From Aplysia californica (lineage: Eukaryota; Mollusca; Gastropoda; Aplysiida; Aplysiidae), in the NCBI RefSeq assembly GCF_000002075.1, contig NW_004797517.1, positions 22,761-86,760 of the forward strand: DNA of 64,000 nt. Direction: 5' to 3'. Below the pieces are notes generated by a model. It was not told where the DNA came from. It made no database searches and saw only the letters and a program-made list of their open reading frames with translations. Shown piece by piece: positions 44,995 to 58,505 of the stretch (the stretch's first letter is position 1; each line of letters begins with the position of its first letter). The position numbers were made by a program, and so were the translations under genes.

Positions 44995-47900
44995 GAGAGA
45001 GAAAGAGAGACAGAGACAAAGAGAGAGAACGGAATGTTTTTCTATTTATAGAGAATGAATGTTTTAATAAATATATTTCTAGTTGTTCAAGTTTCAATCT
45101 TATTGTGACCCAGAATTTTTATTGCATTCTATATTTTTTAGTGAACATATTGAAAAGCTCATGGCGAGACTGTTCTTCTCATAGAAATTTTTATAATTAT
45201 ATATATCATAATACTGTGTTTTACGTACACACATGTAGATTGATTTTTAAGATGTGATGTCTTTTTCGACGAAATGCGCATTGAGCTTTTTTTAGAAAAT
45301 GGAAACGCGCAGCAAAAATGCTATTTATTATTACTATTATTTCATTACCAATCATGTTATAGTTGGCCGTCTAAGGCTCTTTCTAAAGATGGGGCATACT
45401 GTTTAGGCGCAATTTATTTTAAGCTTACATTTCTGACAGTAATTGTGTAGCCTCTTGAGGTCTTCATTTGATTTCCCTACTCCTACCACTGTGCTGTGAT
45501 GTGTCTGCCAGAGAGCAAGATCATCAGCATAGAGAGTCTTTGGATTTTACCACTTTCGTCACGCACATCACGCACATCATTGAAGAAGATCAGGAACAAA
45601 GGGCAGTTCATATAGGTATAGGCCTTCCTCAGGTAATTCTTTCAACTTGAGGGCATTGTTTAACTTGGTTTCCATGTTTTGATCTGCAAGGATAAACTCA
45701 ACTTGATCCAATTATAAATTTTGCCATGTATATTGAGGTCCATCATTTTCATGGGCAGGATTTTTCTCCAAACTCTGTCTTACACCAGTTGGAGGTCTAC
45801 AAAGATGGCGACAGTGTGTTTTGTCTCCTGGAAGCTATCCTGGATATATCTTGAGCTAGTTTGAAAACCTGGTCTTTGGCATTGTTACCTTTTCTAAAGC
45901 CTGCTTGGTGTGGATTCAAGCTGGTGGTGCTCTCCAGGTACCAGTAGAAGCTGTTGTTTACCACTCTTCCAGCAAGCTTACTGATGCATGATGTTAGTGA
46001 AATAGATTGGAAGCTCTCTGCTTCTCCTGAGGTGGTTTCTCATTTTTCAGTAGTGACATTAATTGGGCAATTCTCCATGCTTTTGGTATACCGCTTGTTT
46101 TACACGTTGTATTTATTTGGTGACGTAGAACTTCTGTTCCTTTAGAGCCAAGGTTGCAAAGGACTTCAGAGCATATTTCATCCATCATTCAATTTAATTT
46201 CTTACACTGAGTTGTTTACAGAAGGGGCTTTTTCTTTGTGCTTTGTCTTATTTTTATGAGAGATCTGTTGGTCTCAGTTAGTCTGCTTGCTCTGTTTACT
46301 TACTGAGACAAAGTACTGGTTGAAATGTTTTGTTTTCTTCTTACTTTTTCTGTGAAGGTGTGGCCTATAATATGGAATTATCACTTGTACACAGATTGAG
46401 GTGAATTCCCCATTTTGATTTGTGTATTTAAAGTGAAACTTGAAGGTTGTGGATACAAATATAAACCCAAAGGAGTATCCAATAATTCTGAAATCTCAAT
46501 ATATTGCCAGTCAAGATCTGTTTCAGTTTAGCTAGTGCTTCTTTACAGAGCTGCTCATCCTGGAGTACTTACCACTCACCACAAAATTTATTTCACCTTT
46601 CCATTAAATTTTGGTAAAAATGTCTAATGGAAGTTTTACCTTTCTTGTCCTATTCACAGTGAAAATACACGTACTGTCAAGTCAAACCCCTTTTAACCAC
46701 CAACCTTGGAAAGAAGGTGCTAAAGCAGGTCTGGCGATATAACAGTGTTTTTATGCTGTCCTCTGTTGAATACCACCAGCTGGCCATGACTTGATGAAGG
46801 ACAATATTATAATGAGCAATTTCCCTTCGTCCTAAACTGAAGAGATGGTATTCAGGCTTTTTGCATCAGAAAATCACTAACTTGTGAAGCTGTTTATGGA
46901 AGAAAGGGAGAGTATCACTGCATGCCTACTGAGTGGGCTCCCTGCACCATGTGTAGAGTGTATTCTTGTAGCCAGTTCATTGGCAGTGTTAAAAGGCAAA
47001 TTTACATTAGTTGTAAGGACTGCACAACTTAGGCAGTTGGCTGATAGCAGTTTAGAGTTTAAAGGGGCAAATAGTATGTTTAATAAACATATATATTAAA
47101 CTTTATGCTGGCGTTGCTTTTTGTGCATTGGCAAAATCAGGCTGTAATTGGGACTGGTGGTATAACAGAAGGGTTTGACTGTATCTCTTCATTTATTCCA
47201 ATTAAGAATTCATTCACCAGAGTAAGAAGCATACTGTGTTGAGCAACAACTTACCAAAGCCTTGAAATGTTTACAGGCCACAACAACGTCTTGAATCAGT
47301 GGATGGTCTATCAAGATCTTGTATGGGATGGGTGAAGTAGTGTCATCATCATTTAGTTCTTTAAACACTGCAGTCAGTCTATCCTGTATTCACAAAGAAA
47401 TTACAGTAAGCAAAACATTATTGTAAGAACTTAAATAAGGTAGACTAGCGCAGCTATTCCTTGTCCACAATAACAATGATCCTTCTTAAATGTATTTTAA
47501 AAGCAATTGTGTTCATGGGTAGCATTTTAAAATAGTAACTTTACAGCAAGTAGATCAGTTATGATGCTACACTGTAAATGAGGATAACCTGTAGCATGAG
47601 ATTGCATTCTTGACTACGATAGGTTGACTGAGGAATTTTCATAGCTTTCCACCTATTTGATTTAGAGATGGAGGCTAAATCTCATGTCTTTACTGCATTG
47701 AAAAGGATATGTGTATGTCTATGCAGGCTAGATTGACATGCATGGTATCCCACAGTGAACCAAGAAAACTTGAAGGGCTGGTCATGATGTTCTGAATTCG
47801 ATAACCCAGTGTGTCTCTGGTCACTTTGTTGTGTGTTCAGGATGTTGTTGTGCTTTGGTTATTTACAAAATCACCCTATTCTATTCTCAATAATTATTAA

Positions 47901-50900
47901 TAAGGAATTATTTGGATTTTCAATGAAAATATGTCTTATTAACGTGCATTTTTAGCTGTCAAGTTACTCTAAACAGAAACTACTGAAACAAAAATGCTTT
48001 GGTAAAGTTGAAACAAATACTATCAGGATTACTTATCGACAACATTGTTTTCAGTCCATTTTGTGTCGCTACCAAGTTTGGTAGTTTAAATTTATACCAT
48101 ATAAGTTCATCAAGAAAATAGTTTTATCAGAAATAATACCCCACCTAAGTTATTACATCTATAGATTGACTAAAAATGAAAGTACATGAAATTGTTAATA
48201 TTGTCTGTATTTCAAGTAAGATAGAATAATACATGTACACCCCCCTCCCCCTGAAGAAAGTTATAACACACACACAGTCACACACACACATACGCTAGCG
48301 CGCGCGCACACACACACACACATAATGTAACAGAAAGAAAAAGCAGTACTCTGTGCGAGACACAAGTCACATGTACCACAACCAGTCAGGTGTTAGGTGT
48401 AATACACAGTAATACTGCACATATGGGCACGGATATCTCAAACATGCCGAGGATTGACAAATGTGGTCAACACATCCATTATTTGGGTAAACCAATTGAA
48501 TAAAAAGTAGAGAGAAATATTTTTAAAAATCAAAGAAAGCCAGTGACAGTAAAATGGTTGACGAATAAATCATTGTATCGGTAAAAGATTAACTGTAGCA
48601 GATTTGCTACACAGAGCTGTTTCAGTTATAAGGCCCTGTCTCTTTGAATGTGTCCAAACACCCAATGCTGAATGCCTAGTTTCTTTGTGATTTCATTTGC
48701 TTTTGTCATCAGGATGGGACCAAAGATAGACAGAGACATGACATGTGTTTGTTGGAAGCCAGCTCAGTGTTCCCAAATTTGGCAAAGTGTGTTTGCTTTC
48801 TGACAACTTTACGTCAAATCTTTTACAAATTTACGACATTGTGCAGGTCTTCTTGTCAGGTCTTCTCTGCTAAAATCTGATGCTTGGTTTCTATCGTCAG
48901 ACAATTAAGTTTTCTTCTCGTTGTCATTGTGAAAAGTGCCTGCTAAAAATAAAAGGACAGAAGGATAGATAGCGCCTGCACCTTATTCAGTGTCAACACA
49001 AAAGAAAAGAAGAGAGTGTTGTTGATGAGCCTTGCGACAAAAAAATGAAACGACATTTACATTGAATCATGATCATGACAACGTAACCACAACACCGGTC
49101 AGAGCATGCCAACCAGTCCTTTAGTGTAATCTGCGTAATCACTTCCTGATCCACACCTTTACGTTCAAACAACCATACACATATATACAGACACATGAAC
49201 GCAAACACAATTCACACATCATATGGCCCAATGCAGACTTACATTGTCTGTCTTCGATCACAACCCACCATCCAGCACATGACTATAGTCAAGGCAACTG
49301 TAGTGCCTTCTACAGATATTGTGCGATGATGTGTATCATGCTGCATGGGGTTGAACCTGGTGGGCTCATGTAACCTGATACTTTCAGTATCGATTAGTGT
49401 GATATTTTCCACTTAGCAGACAGGGCGATTTGAATTCAAGACAACTGAGAGGAAAAAATTTGATTAGGTTTTTCGAGATGCACTGTTTGAAAACCTGTTC
49501 TTGTGTTTCAGAAAACAGTGTTGCCCAAACACTGGAAATATTGCCATTCAATTGTGAAATGGCATATTGTACGAACTATTTGTGATTTTGAGATTTGAGG
49601 GTCCATGTTATTTGTACTTGACTCTATAACTATATCATATCAGCCATTAGAGAAAGAGGGCAGATGGATGGAGGATGCCACTGGTGGGGCCTGCGTTTCT
49701 TTCCCTTGTTTTTTCTAACGTGCCTTTCTTTGCACTAAATGATAAATGACCCTTATCATTTTGATGTGTTTCTCCATACTCAAACCAACCTCAAACTTAG
49801 AGGAAGAGAAATTTCAGCAAGTCTCTTGAGACCAAACAACTTACTGTGGACGTCTGGTCCTCTGGATCTGCCATGACACTGAATCTATGACTGTCACCCT
49901 TGGTGATCTCTCCATGATGCAACACCTAAAGGAAAAGTAGAATCATTAAGGAGTACAGAGCTGTCTCTATCAACATTCTGTTATTTTTCTTTATTTACTA
50001 TTTAACTATGCATAGTATTTCATTTGAAAAAGTTAAAGTTAAACAGTTGTATGCATATCAACTACACATATTTAATTCATAGCCATTTCCATAGTTCGGA
50101 GCTGAGAGTATCACAGTCTGCTTTTGTTATTGTTAGTTTTGTGGATTTTATAAAAATATGTTGTTTTGAATATATTGCTGCTTGAATGTTTTCATATATT
50201 TAAGAAAAGCTATCCTTGGATTAGACATAATTTACAAGACTGGAAATTCATGAGAATATTACCTTAAACAGTGCTTCGACAGAAACAAGAGCATCATCTG
50301 CCGAAGAAGGAATCACTTCTTCTGACATTGGAGGTTCAGAATGAGTTTTTTCATCATCCTTGAAATCTGTTCCCTCTTGGATGATGCTGCAGCACAAAGA
50401 AATATAGCTTCAACTCAAATCATCATATTATCATCGACTTAGTTGTGCCATTTATGTTTTTCTGTTACAACATAAAAACAGATCATTGCATTTTCATTTT
50501 ACAAAACAATAGGTATAGTACTACCAATCAAATAAGCAGGCCAGTTACATTTTGGCATAACTCTGAGTTATACAGTTATACACAAGGTTCAACCCCTGAG
50601 TTAACACGGATAGGTCGAACAAAGAAGACTCGAAATCATGCATCCATCGAACTTTCCTGTGGTCCAGTTTTTTCTTCTTCTTTATCTTTGTAAGATAGCC
50701 CTCGAACTACGAACTAGGGATTCCTCGAACTACTGAGGCCGGTCCCAACGAATATGAGCTCTCAGTGTTATACTGCATTTTAAATGTTACATTGGGTAAA
50801 CTAATGAGCACCTAGAGTCTCATATGTCAAAATATAGAGCATCTTGCTTTCATTTTGATAATGTTCAAATGTTCAAACAACCATTCTTTGAATTCAAAAG

Positions 50901-53900
50901 GAGTGTAATAGAGAGACTAATTTAAGATGGTAAATTAGGTCTCCTATTCAAAAGGAAGTACTAAAATTTTGAATTGGGTCCTCATACCCAATCCATCGCG
51001 TCCCCAGGTGGTGGATAGGGGAAAGGCTCCAGACATGGAGGCTAGCTGCTAAGCAGTCGCAAACCAAATGATGGGAGATGGTCATGGGCAGTAGAGGAGA
51101 ACCTTAATGGCACAGGTGCTTCAATAAATACCTCATACACTCAAAGAAGGGACCATCTTGGCGACAGGAGGCATCATAAATTCTACCAAAGCCCCCACTG
51201 CCTTGTGGGTTGTCAGTGGATGACAAAGGCTAGCAGAGAAAACTGTACACAAACTGGCAGTAGGCAACGAGAAACTACTGCTGTAATCTCCCAAGAACAA
51301 TGATGGAAAAGTACCAAAAACAAAGAAGTAAGTGGGATAAAAGGATGCTTAAATACAGGATGCATAAGATCAAAAGGAGGACATATGGACAATGGGGATG
51401 TCTTAACTTAAACAGATGGTCAAAATACATAGATCTAGAAGAACTTTTCAAAGATAATCGAGGAGAAAAACTTGTAATAAAATGGATCACCAATACTGAA
51501 AGCAAAAGTACAAGCTACCATTAAGAAAATGAAAGAAGGAAAAGCCACAAGGCCAGTAATATTCAAGTTGAAGTGATTGTTGCGCTTGAAGAAGTGGGCA
51601 CTGAAATAACAACAAAGCTCCTAAATTCTATTTATGACATCGGTGAGATCCCAGAAGATACAATGAAGTCAGTTTTTATAGCTTAACCTGAATGGAGAAC
51701 CATGACTGCTGATGTCCGCTGCAGATCTGACATTAGATGATGATGATTCAAAGCAGGCTTATGCTGTTGCCAAAATTTTGCTGTTCGTTTTTTTTGTGGC
51801 TAGTTTATGTTTTACTTGATTTATTGCATAAAGTAGATTCATATATATATATAATATATTATTATGTATACTGTACAGACATACAGGGTGGGTGGTTGGC
51901 GGGTGCTCTGGTGTGGTTTGCTTCTTCTTTCCTATCGAACATCTATCGACCTTATCTCCCCTTCTTCTTTTTTATGTTTGTTACTCTCTTGTAACTCCTC
52001 TAATCGTCTGGCGCTCATATGACCTTATGCAGTTGTGAGCGCTGTAAAACAATTACTAGAAAGAACAAAAAAAAGACATACAGGTGACCTATATTTACGT
52101 AGAATCGTGATGGTATAACAATTTATTTGAATCAAAGACAAGATTACTGATGCTTGGGTAAGGCTCTCACAAATAATATCTTCTCAACAAATGTAATGAC
52201 ACCAGTTCAACCTCCATTTTACGTACAGTGTATATAAATTATCACCAACGTAGTGGGGCAGCAAGAAGATCTACTGACCACAGTGAAGAGACGAAAATTA
52301 AAATGGTATGGGCATGTCACAAGATCCACAGGACTTGCCAACACCATCTTGCAAGGAACCGTACAAGGAAAAAGAAAGAGAGGAAGGCAGAGAAGGAGAT
52401 GGGAGGACAACATTACAGAGTGGACAGGAAAGAAGATGGGTGACAATCTGAGGAAAGCAGAGGACAAAAACAGATGGCGAGAGCTCGTTTTCAGATGCAG
52501 TGGTGCTCCCATGGTTGCACCAACCACAGGATAGAATCGAAGAAGAAGAAGAAGTATATATAAATTACACAAGTTGTTCTGCCACATTTCACTGCCATAT
52601 ATACATATGATTATTAATACCCCAATATATGTGTCTACAGAACTATAACTTTCAACATACATGTATTCATGATCTTTGTAGGGCCTTTAGATCAAAAAGG
52701 TTATATAGAACTAGAGGACTTAGATGTGACGTCACGAGTGTCAAATTTAAAGGGTGCACCTCAATTTCGGAGAGGAATAAACTGCCAGTCGGTGCAAAGC
52801 AACACTTTTCAATCTCGGATTAATGATACTCTGCGAAGTCTTTACATGAGCCAGATAACCTCCTAATAATTCAAATAGGGTCTTTTACACGGTGAAAAAA
52901 TATGGGTGAGTAAAATTCAGAAAAAAATGAATGAGATGGATTTTGTGATCACTTGTAAAAAATAATAAAAGAAATACTTTTATTGAAATTGTTTGCAGTA
53001 TGTCAAGATTTGGCACTGCTGACCACAACAAGGTGCTCGTATCAGCCCTCTGGAATCAGGAATGTGACTGAGAAGCTGCTAGAAGCTTCATCTGCAGCTC
53101 TAGCACACCTTCAAGGCTGGCTGAACAGAAAAGAACCACTGGTGAGATGAGAGAAGCCAACCAAGCAAAATCTACCCACCAATAAGACCGGCGTAATATT
53201 CTGTCTCATTTACAAAACCAATGCCAAACAGAAGTGCAACATGAGCAGCAGGGGTTCATGGAAGATGGGGTATTGTGTAGCCAAACACCATTGCCAATCA
53301 ACGTCAATTCTAGAAAATATTGAGAACGTTTAAGATGAACGTTCATTTATCTAAGTGTTGCATTTTAAAATGTTGTAAGTAAATACCTATTTGTGCTCTT
53401 TGGGTGTGCGCACAGTATCCATACAATGAATAATTTACAGTATACATCCCAACTTACAATTAATTGCTCATTTTGAGACAATAACGAATTAGTTATTAAA
53501 TAATTAACCCAGTCTTAATCCCCTTCATACTCTATGAAGACCTAAGTTTTGCATCAGTAGAAGGAGAGTGTAGACAACAAGACATAAAAGCAATCCATTT
53601 TGTAAGTATGAAATTGTCTCTTTTCTTAACAAAATCAATTACTCACTTTGTCTTCCTCCGCCCCTTCCCCACCCAACCGGGGAAAAACAAACATTACCGA
53701 ATATAATATCAGTGTTCATTTGTAGCCCACATTTCAGTGCATTTATGTTTCCCACAATCGGTCAGCAGGTGCGGTATTGTGTATGCGTGTATGTTATATG
53801 AATAAACAACAACAGCAAACAAAATGAAAACTTAAAATAAAACTGAACTGAGCTTCAAACTCTATGAAGACCTAGGCATTGCGAGGGACGCGCAGCGTGA

Positions 53901-54708
53901 CAGTACTGTTTCTAATCCTCTCAAAAATGGCGACAAAGCGAGCTGAGTGGGCCCGCACAGCCACAGTGAGTTTACATGGGTGACATCACAGCTGCGACCT
54001 CTAGTACTATTATAACCTCTTTGGTATAGATAGATCTAGGAGCAAATTTTTAACTTCCATTAAATGCAACATTCTGACAAATTATGCTTTGTTACTTGTC
54101 ACTGCATGCAGGAATTTTGTTCCCACTATGAAGCCCGACTTGAAGGTTAAAGCAATCCACCTCCCAAATGATATAGAATATAGCCCAGACCTTACCTGTC
54201 TACAATACTGGGTACTCTCTCTCCCAGCTGGGTGGCTAAAGAGGTCAAAGATGGCTTGCCCAAACGAGGAATGTGTTGACCACCTGTCACACTAAGTGCC
54301 CGCAAAAAGCCTTCATGGTAGTTTGGTGCAGCAGAAAAATACATCAACTGCAAAGAGCACAAAGGAAAATATTTTTTGTTTTCCCACGATCTCTCTTGTT
54401 GTGACAGTGGTTTGAAGGAGATCATAGCACCAAAGGCTCCGTTGATGTCATGTTGGACTGCAGTGCGATGATTTTTCATCAAATTCTCGGTGGGAATTTT
54501 GAGTAGGCCTACTCACAGCTCTTGTCCCACTGGCTTGGTCCTGCTGGAGATTGGGGTCAATTAAGGATTCAACTCTATCTTTGAAAACTCTCCTGTGCTG
54601 ATATCACACTTCGTTCAGCATGAAGTGCATTTTCTATCCTTTGATTTTCCAGTTGAGTGATGATTCTGCATTGCACAGCGCTTAAGGCCTTTTAGGGATT
54701 AGGGGCTA

Positions 54709-54762
<54 letters not shown>

Positions 54763-57700
54763 CATCATTATTATTATTATTATCATTATCATTATTATTA
54801 TCCTTATTATTATATTGAATAGTAAAGAAATTTTCCAATTATATTAAAACAGAACAATAAAGCACACAGAACTTCTCTCAGCTGAAACAAATCCTAAGAA
54901 CAGAATTAATCAACAAGAAATACAGTACATGTATTAGAAGACATGTGAAGACTATTTAAAAAAACAGATCAAAATAAAATCCAAATTTGGCACATAACAT
55001 TGACAATATATCACATTATATTAAACATCGCCCAGAGCACTCAGGCATGCAGTTCTCCAAGCGACCAATCCCGATTGCTTGTCACCTATTGCAACTCAGT
55101 AGGCCTAAATGTAATGATGACATCAGACATTCTGAGAGACTTTTCTCTAGTGATTTATTGAACAAGAGTAATTCGAACAGACATGCAGCTATTACAGAAT
55201 GGCATCATGCAGAAGAGTTAATGCTCAGATGCTACTGGATCGCTAACAACAACAACATTGAACAAGAGTATGTTTTACGTTTTTTGAGCGCAGGTGATCA
55301 CTTGGCTAATCTATAAAATCCTATCAGTATCAGCCTATCCAGTGTTCTGTAGCATGTATGTGTGTCCACTGCCTGTGGAAAATGCTGTCCATCACTCTCT
55401 TTGTCCTGCCTGAGGGTTAGTCTCATCTACCAGTTGTCTAGAGTATGTGTATGTGTACGTTGTTGTAGCCAAGATTTTTCTTTGTCAAGCTTTACCAGTC
55501 AGTGTGCTTCATGGATCTAAGCCTGCGTTAAGAAGAAGTGACTGCGTAAGTACGATTATATTGTAAAAAAACAACATCATATGATGAAAGTGTGCGTTTG
55601 AATGGAGTATGCCTTTGTGTGATGTGCGTTTAGATGGAGACTACTGTTGTTTTAGTTCTTGTATTACGACCACTTTTAATTTCCACAGTAGTCATGCAGG
55701 CTTGGATTCTGAAAACCCATACATGACATAGCATACTCATGTTTCATTACAAATAAAATATATCATCAATGAGCCCATTAGCAGCCATTGCACTCTATCC
55801 CTTTTCCCACTCCTGTGAATCTAGCTTTTTGGTTAGGCAGAAACCTTTTAACTTACAAAGCTCTCATAGAACAGCGCAGAGATGGGTTTTGTGTGGTCAG
55901 CAAATATTTCAAACAAAGCTTTCTGCAGCTCAGCCAAGCGGTCAAAGCCTCCAGTCAAGGTGTCTTCAGGTGAGAACCACAGAGACATCTGTGAGACAAA
56001 AAAAAAGTTAGCATTCTCAAAATAAACCCTGGAAAAGTGTGGACAATAACAGCTGACATTTGGCAAGCATATATCATAATATATGATAAGTACTCAAGCC
56101 TATCTGCTGAGAAAGGTTTATGCAACCCTCAAGATAATTTCAGATTGAGATGATAGTCATCTGAATCCTAACCATTGAAAAAGGTTCATACAACCCTTAC
56201 AATAAATTCAGACAGAAAAGAGGACAAAATAATTTTATCAAGTATTTAAAGTTTGTGAGTGTGGTCAGAAAGTTATATTCTTATTTCATACTTACTACTT
56301 ACATGTTTAGATTATTGTATTGAAGATAAAAACATTTTCAAATCTCACCCACTGAACCACTTAATAAAATGTGCATGGGGCAAATTTTCATATTTATAGA
56401 TATGACATTCTGAAAAAAAAAAGTCTTGAGAAAGGAAACCTGGCTGAATTTATGTCAAGTTCAAAATGGTCCGGCTCATATAGTGGGCCATGGCTATAAC
56501 AGGGCTTCCAGGACCGACAAGAATTGTCACTGTTATCTATTTAGCTGAATCCAGACTGTTAAAGACTTTGAATCATGTTTACATACACAGAAGCTAATGA
56601 AAAGTCCTCCTGCGGGTACTAATGAAAAGAATGAGAATTAAAAACAGTGTGATCAAAACGAAACTTTACGATTTTTTTTGTTTTATAGGCCTATATTATA
56701 TTTTCCTCCACACTGAAGCTTAGTGTTTCAAATTTGTACACAACATTTGGAAGCCGAAAAGAATTTAGCTGATATTCAATTTAGATAAATTCACAGAATA
56801 ACTTTGCTCTATAGAGCTTGTAGAAAAACAACCAATTTTCAGCTGTGTCCCCATTTTTGAAGCACAACTCACTAGTTCGAGATCATGGGTAAGATTAGTA
56901 AAGAGAAGAGAGCTTTTTAATTATATAATATATTGAGCATTACCTCATCGCCAGCTCATTTAGTAAGTTTTGCAGAAGGTAAGGAAATAATTTCAAAGTG
57001 CCCTTAAGGTCTTGAGGGGAGATGTTCCATCAGTAGGGACATGTAGAGAATCAGAATTAAAAATTCCCAGACAAAATGATATGAGTAAAGGAAATTAAAG
57101 GGACTAAAAACCATACCATACAATAAATGTGAGAAAAATAGCTTATCACCCTCTGCCACTGCTCTCTGGTAACTGTTCCACTGCCTATCTGGTCCATCTC
57201 CTTGAAACGTTGGAGGCTGTCCAAAAGCTGTTGCTGAGTTGGAATGGGGATTGGGGAACACAAGGACACAAACAGACGTCGCCAGTCCACATAGTCTGTC
57301 TCAGATGACAGGGTGTTGGCCAACTCTTGGATCTGGGGGTGGGGGGGTGGGAGGAGAGCAGTACAGTTAATTATAATTTGTTTGTTTGTTTGTTTGACTG
57401 TGTGTGTGTTTGTTTGGTTGTTTGTTGAAATTGATTTGTGTTTGGTTGTTTGTTGTTTGTTTGTTTGTTTATTTATTTAGTTAAGTTAAAGAGAAGCACA
57501 TCGGTTCCTCAATATGAACACAGCCTGGGATAGAAAATAGCACAGTTCTTTATTTGTTTGTTTGTTTGTTTATTTATTTAGTTGAGTTAAAGAGAAGCAC
57601 ATCGGTTCCTCAATATGAACACAGCCTGGGATAGAAAATAGCACAGTTCTTTATTTGTTTGTTTGTTTGTTTTTGTTTTGTTTTGTTTGTTTGTTGGANN

Positions 57701-58050
57701 NNNNNNNNNNNNNNNNNNNNNNNNNNNNNNNNNNNNNNNNNNNNNNNNNNNNNNNNNNNNNNNNNNNNNNNNNNNNNNNNNNNNNNNNNNNNNNNNNNGG
57801 GGGTAGAAAGGCAAGAAGTGAGACAATTTTGTACGATGATGATCTTTGAGCTCGATTCTAGCGAACAAGAGTTTCCTACCTGTGGCGAATTTAAAGTTTT
57901 TAAAAGTTTCTTTCCACATTTAGATATATGCCACTACTTCTACTACGACAACTACAACAACAACAACAACAACAGCTGCTTCTGCTGCTGCTGCTTTTAC
58001 TGCTACTGCGACTTCCACTACCACGACTACTACTACCGTTACTATCACTA

Positions 58051-58081
<31 letters not shown>

Positions 58082-58465
58082 CACTAATACTACTACCACC
58101 ATCACCCCAACCACCACCACTACCACTACTACTACTTAAATTACCTTTACATTTTCTATTAACATGATTTGACGGTATATATACATAATATATTATATCC
58201 ATACCACTTCTTGCCATAGCATTCCCCTTTCTCTGGTCTTTCCGATTTTGTTTATCGCACCTTTTAGCATGGTGACGTAGATGCGCGCACGACTTTGGTT
58301 ACTATAGCTAGTGTAGTCATTAGGTCTAGATCTAGCATTATTTTTTTTAATGTTCCTGATGAAGCCCCTGATTGGGCGAAACTTTGAACCTATATATAAA
58401 ATATTCTTGGAAATTCTACAAGTCTTAACCCTTTTTTTATACTCTGCTGTTTACAATGATAATGG

Positions 58466-58505
<40 letters not shown>

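Noticed and set aside
44687-45097. Open frames ending in IYIYIY or HTHTHT
   Set aside because: Products of the (AT)n and (GT)n microsatellites.
53525-53880. LTR-like direct repeats (CTCTATGAAGACCTAR)
   Set aside because: Only about 17 bases are shared, with no terminal TG/CA, primer site or element content.
57928-58217. Long open frames of poly-Val, poly-Leu or poly-Ser
   Set aside because: All six frames are open because of a degenerate triplet repeat; no gene signal.
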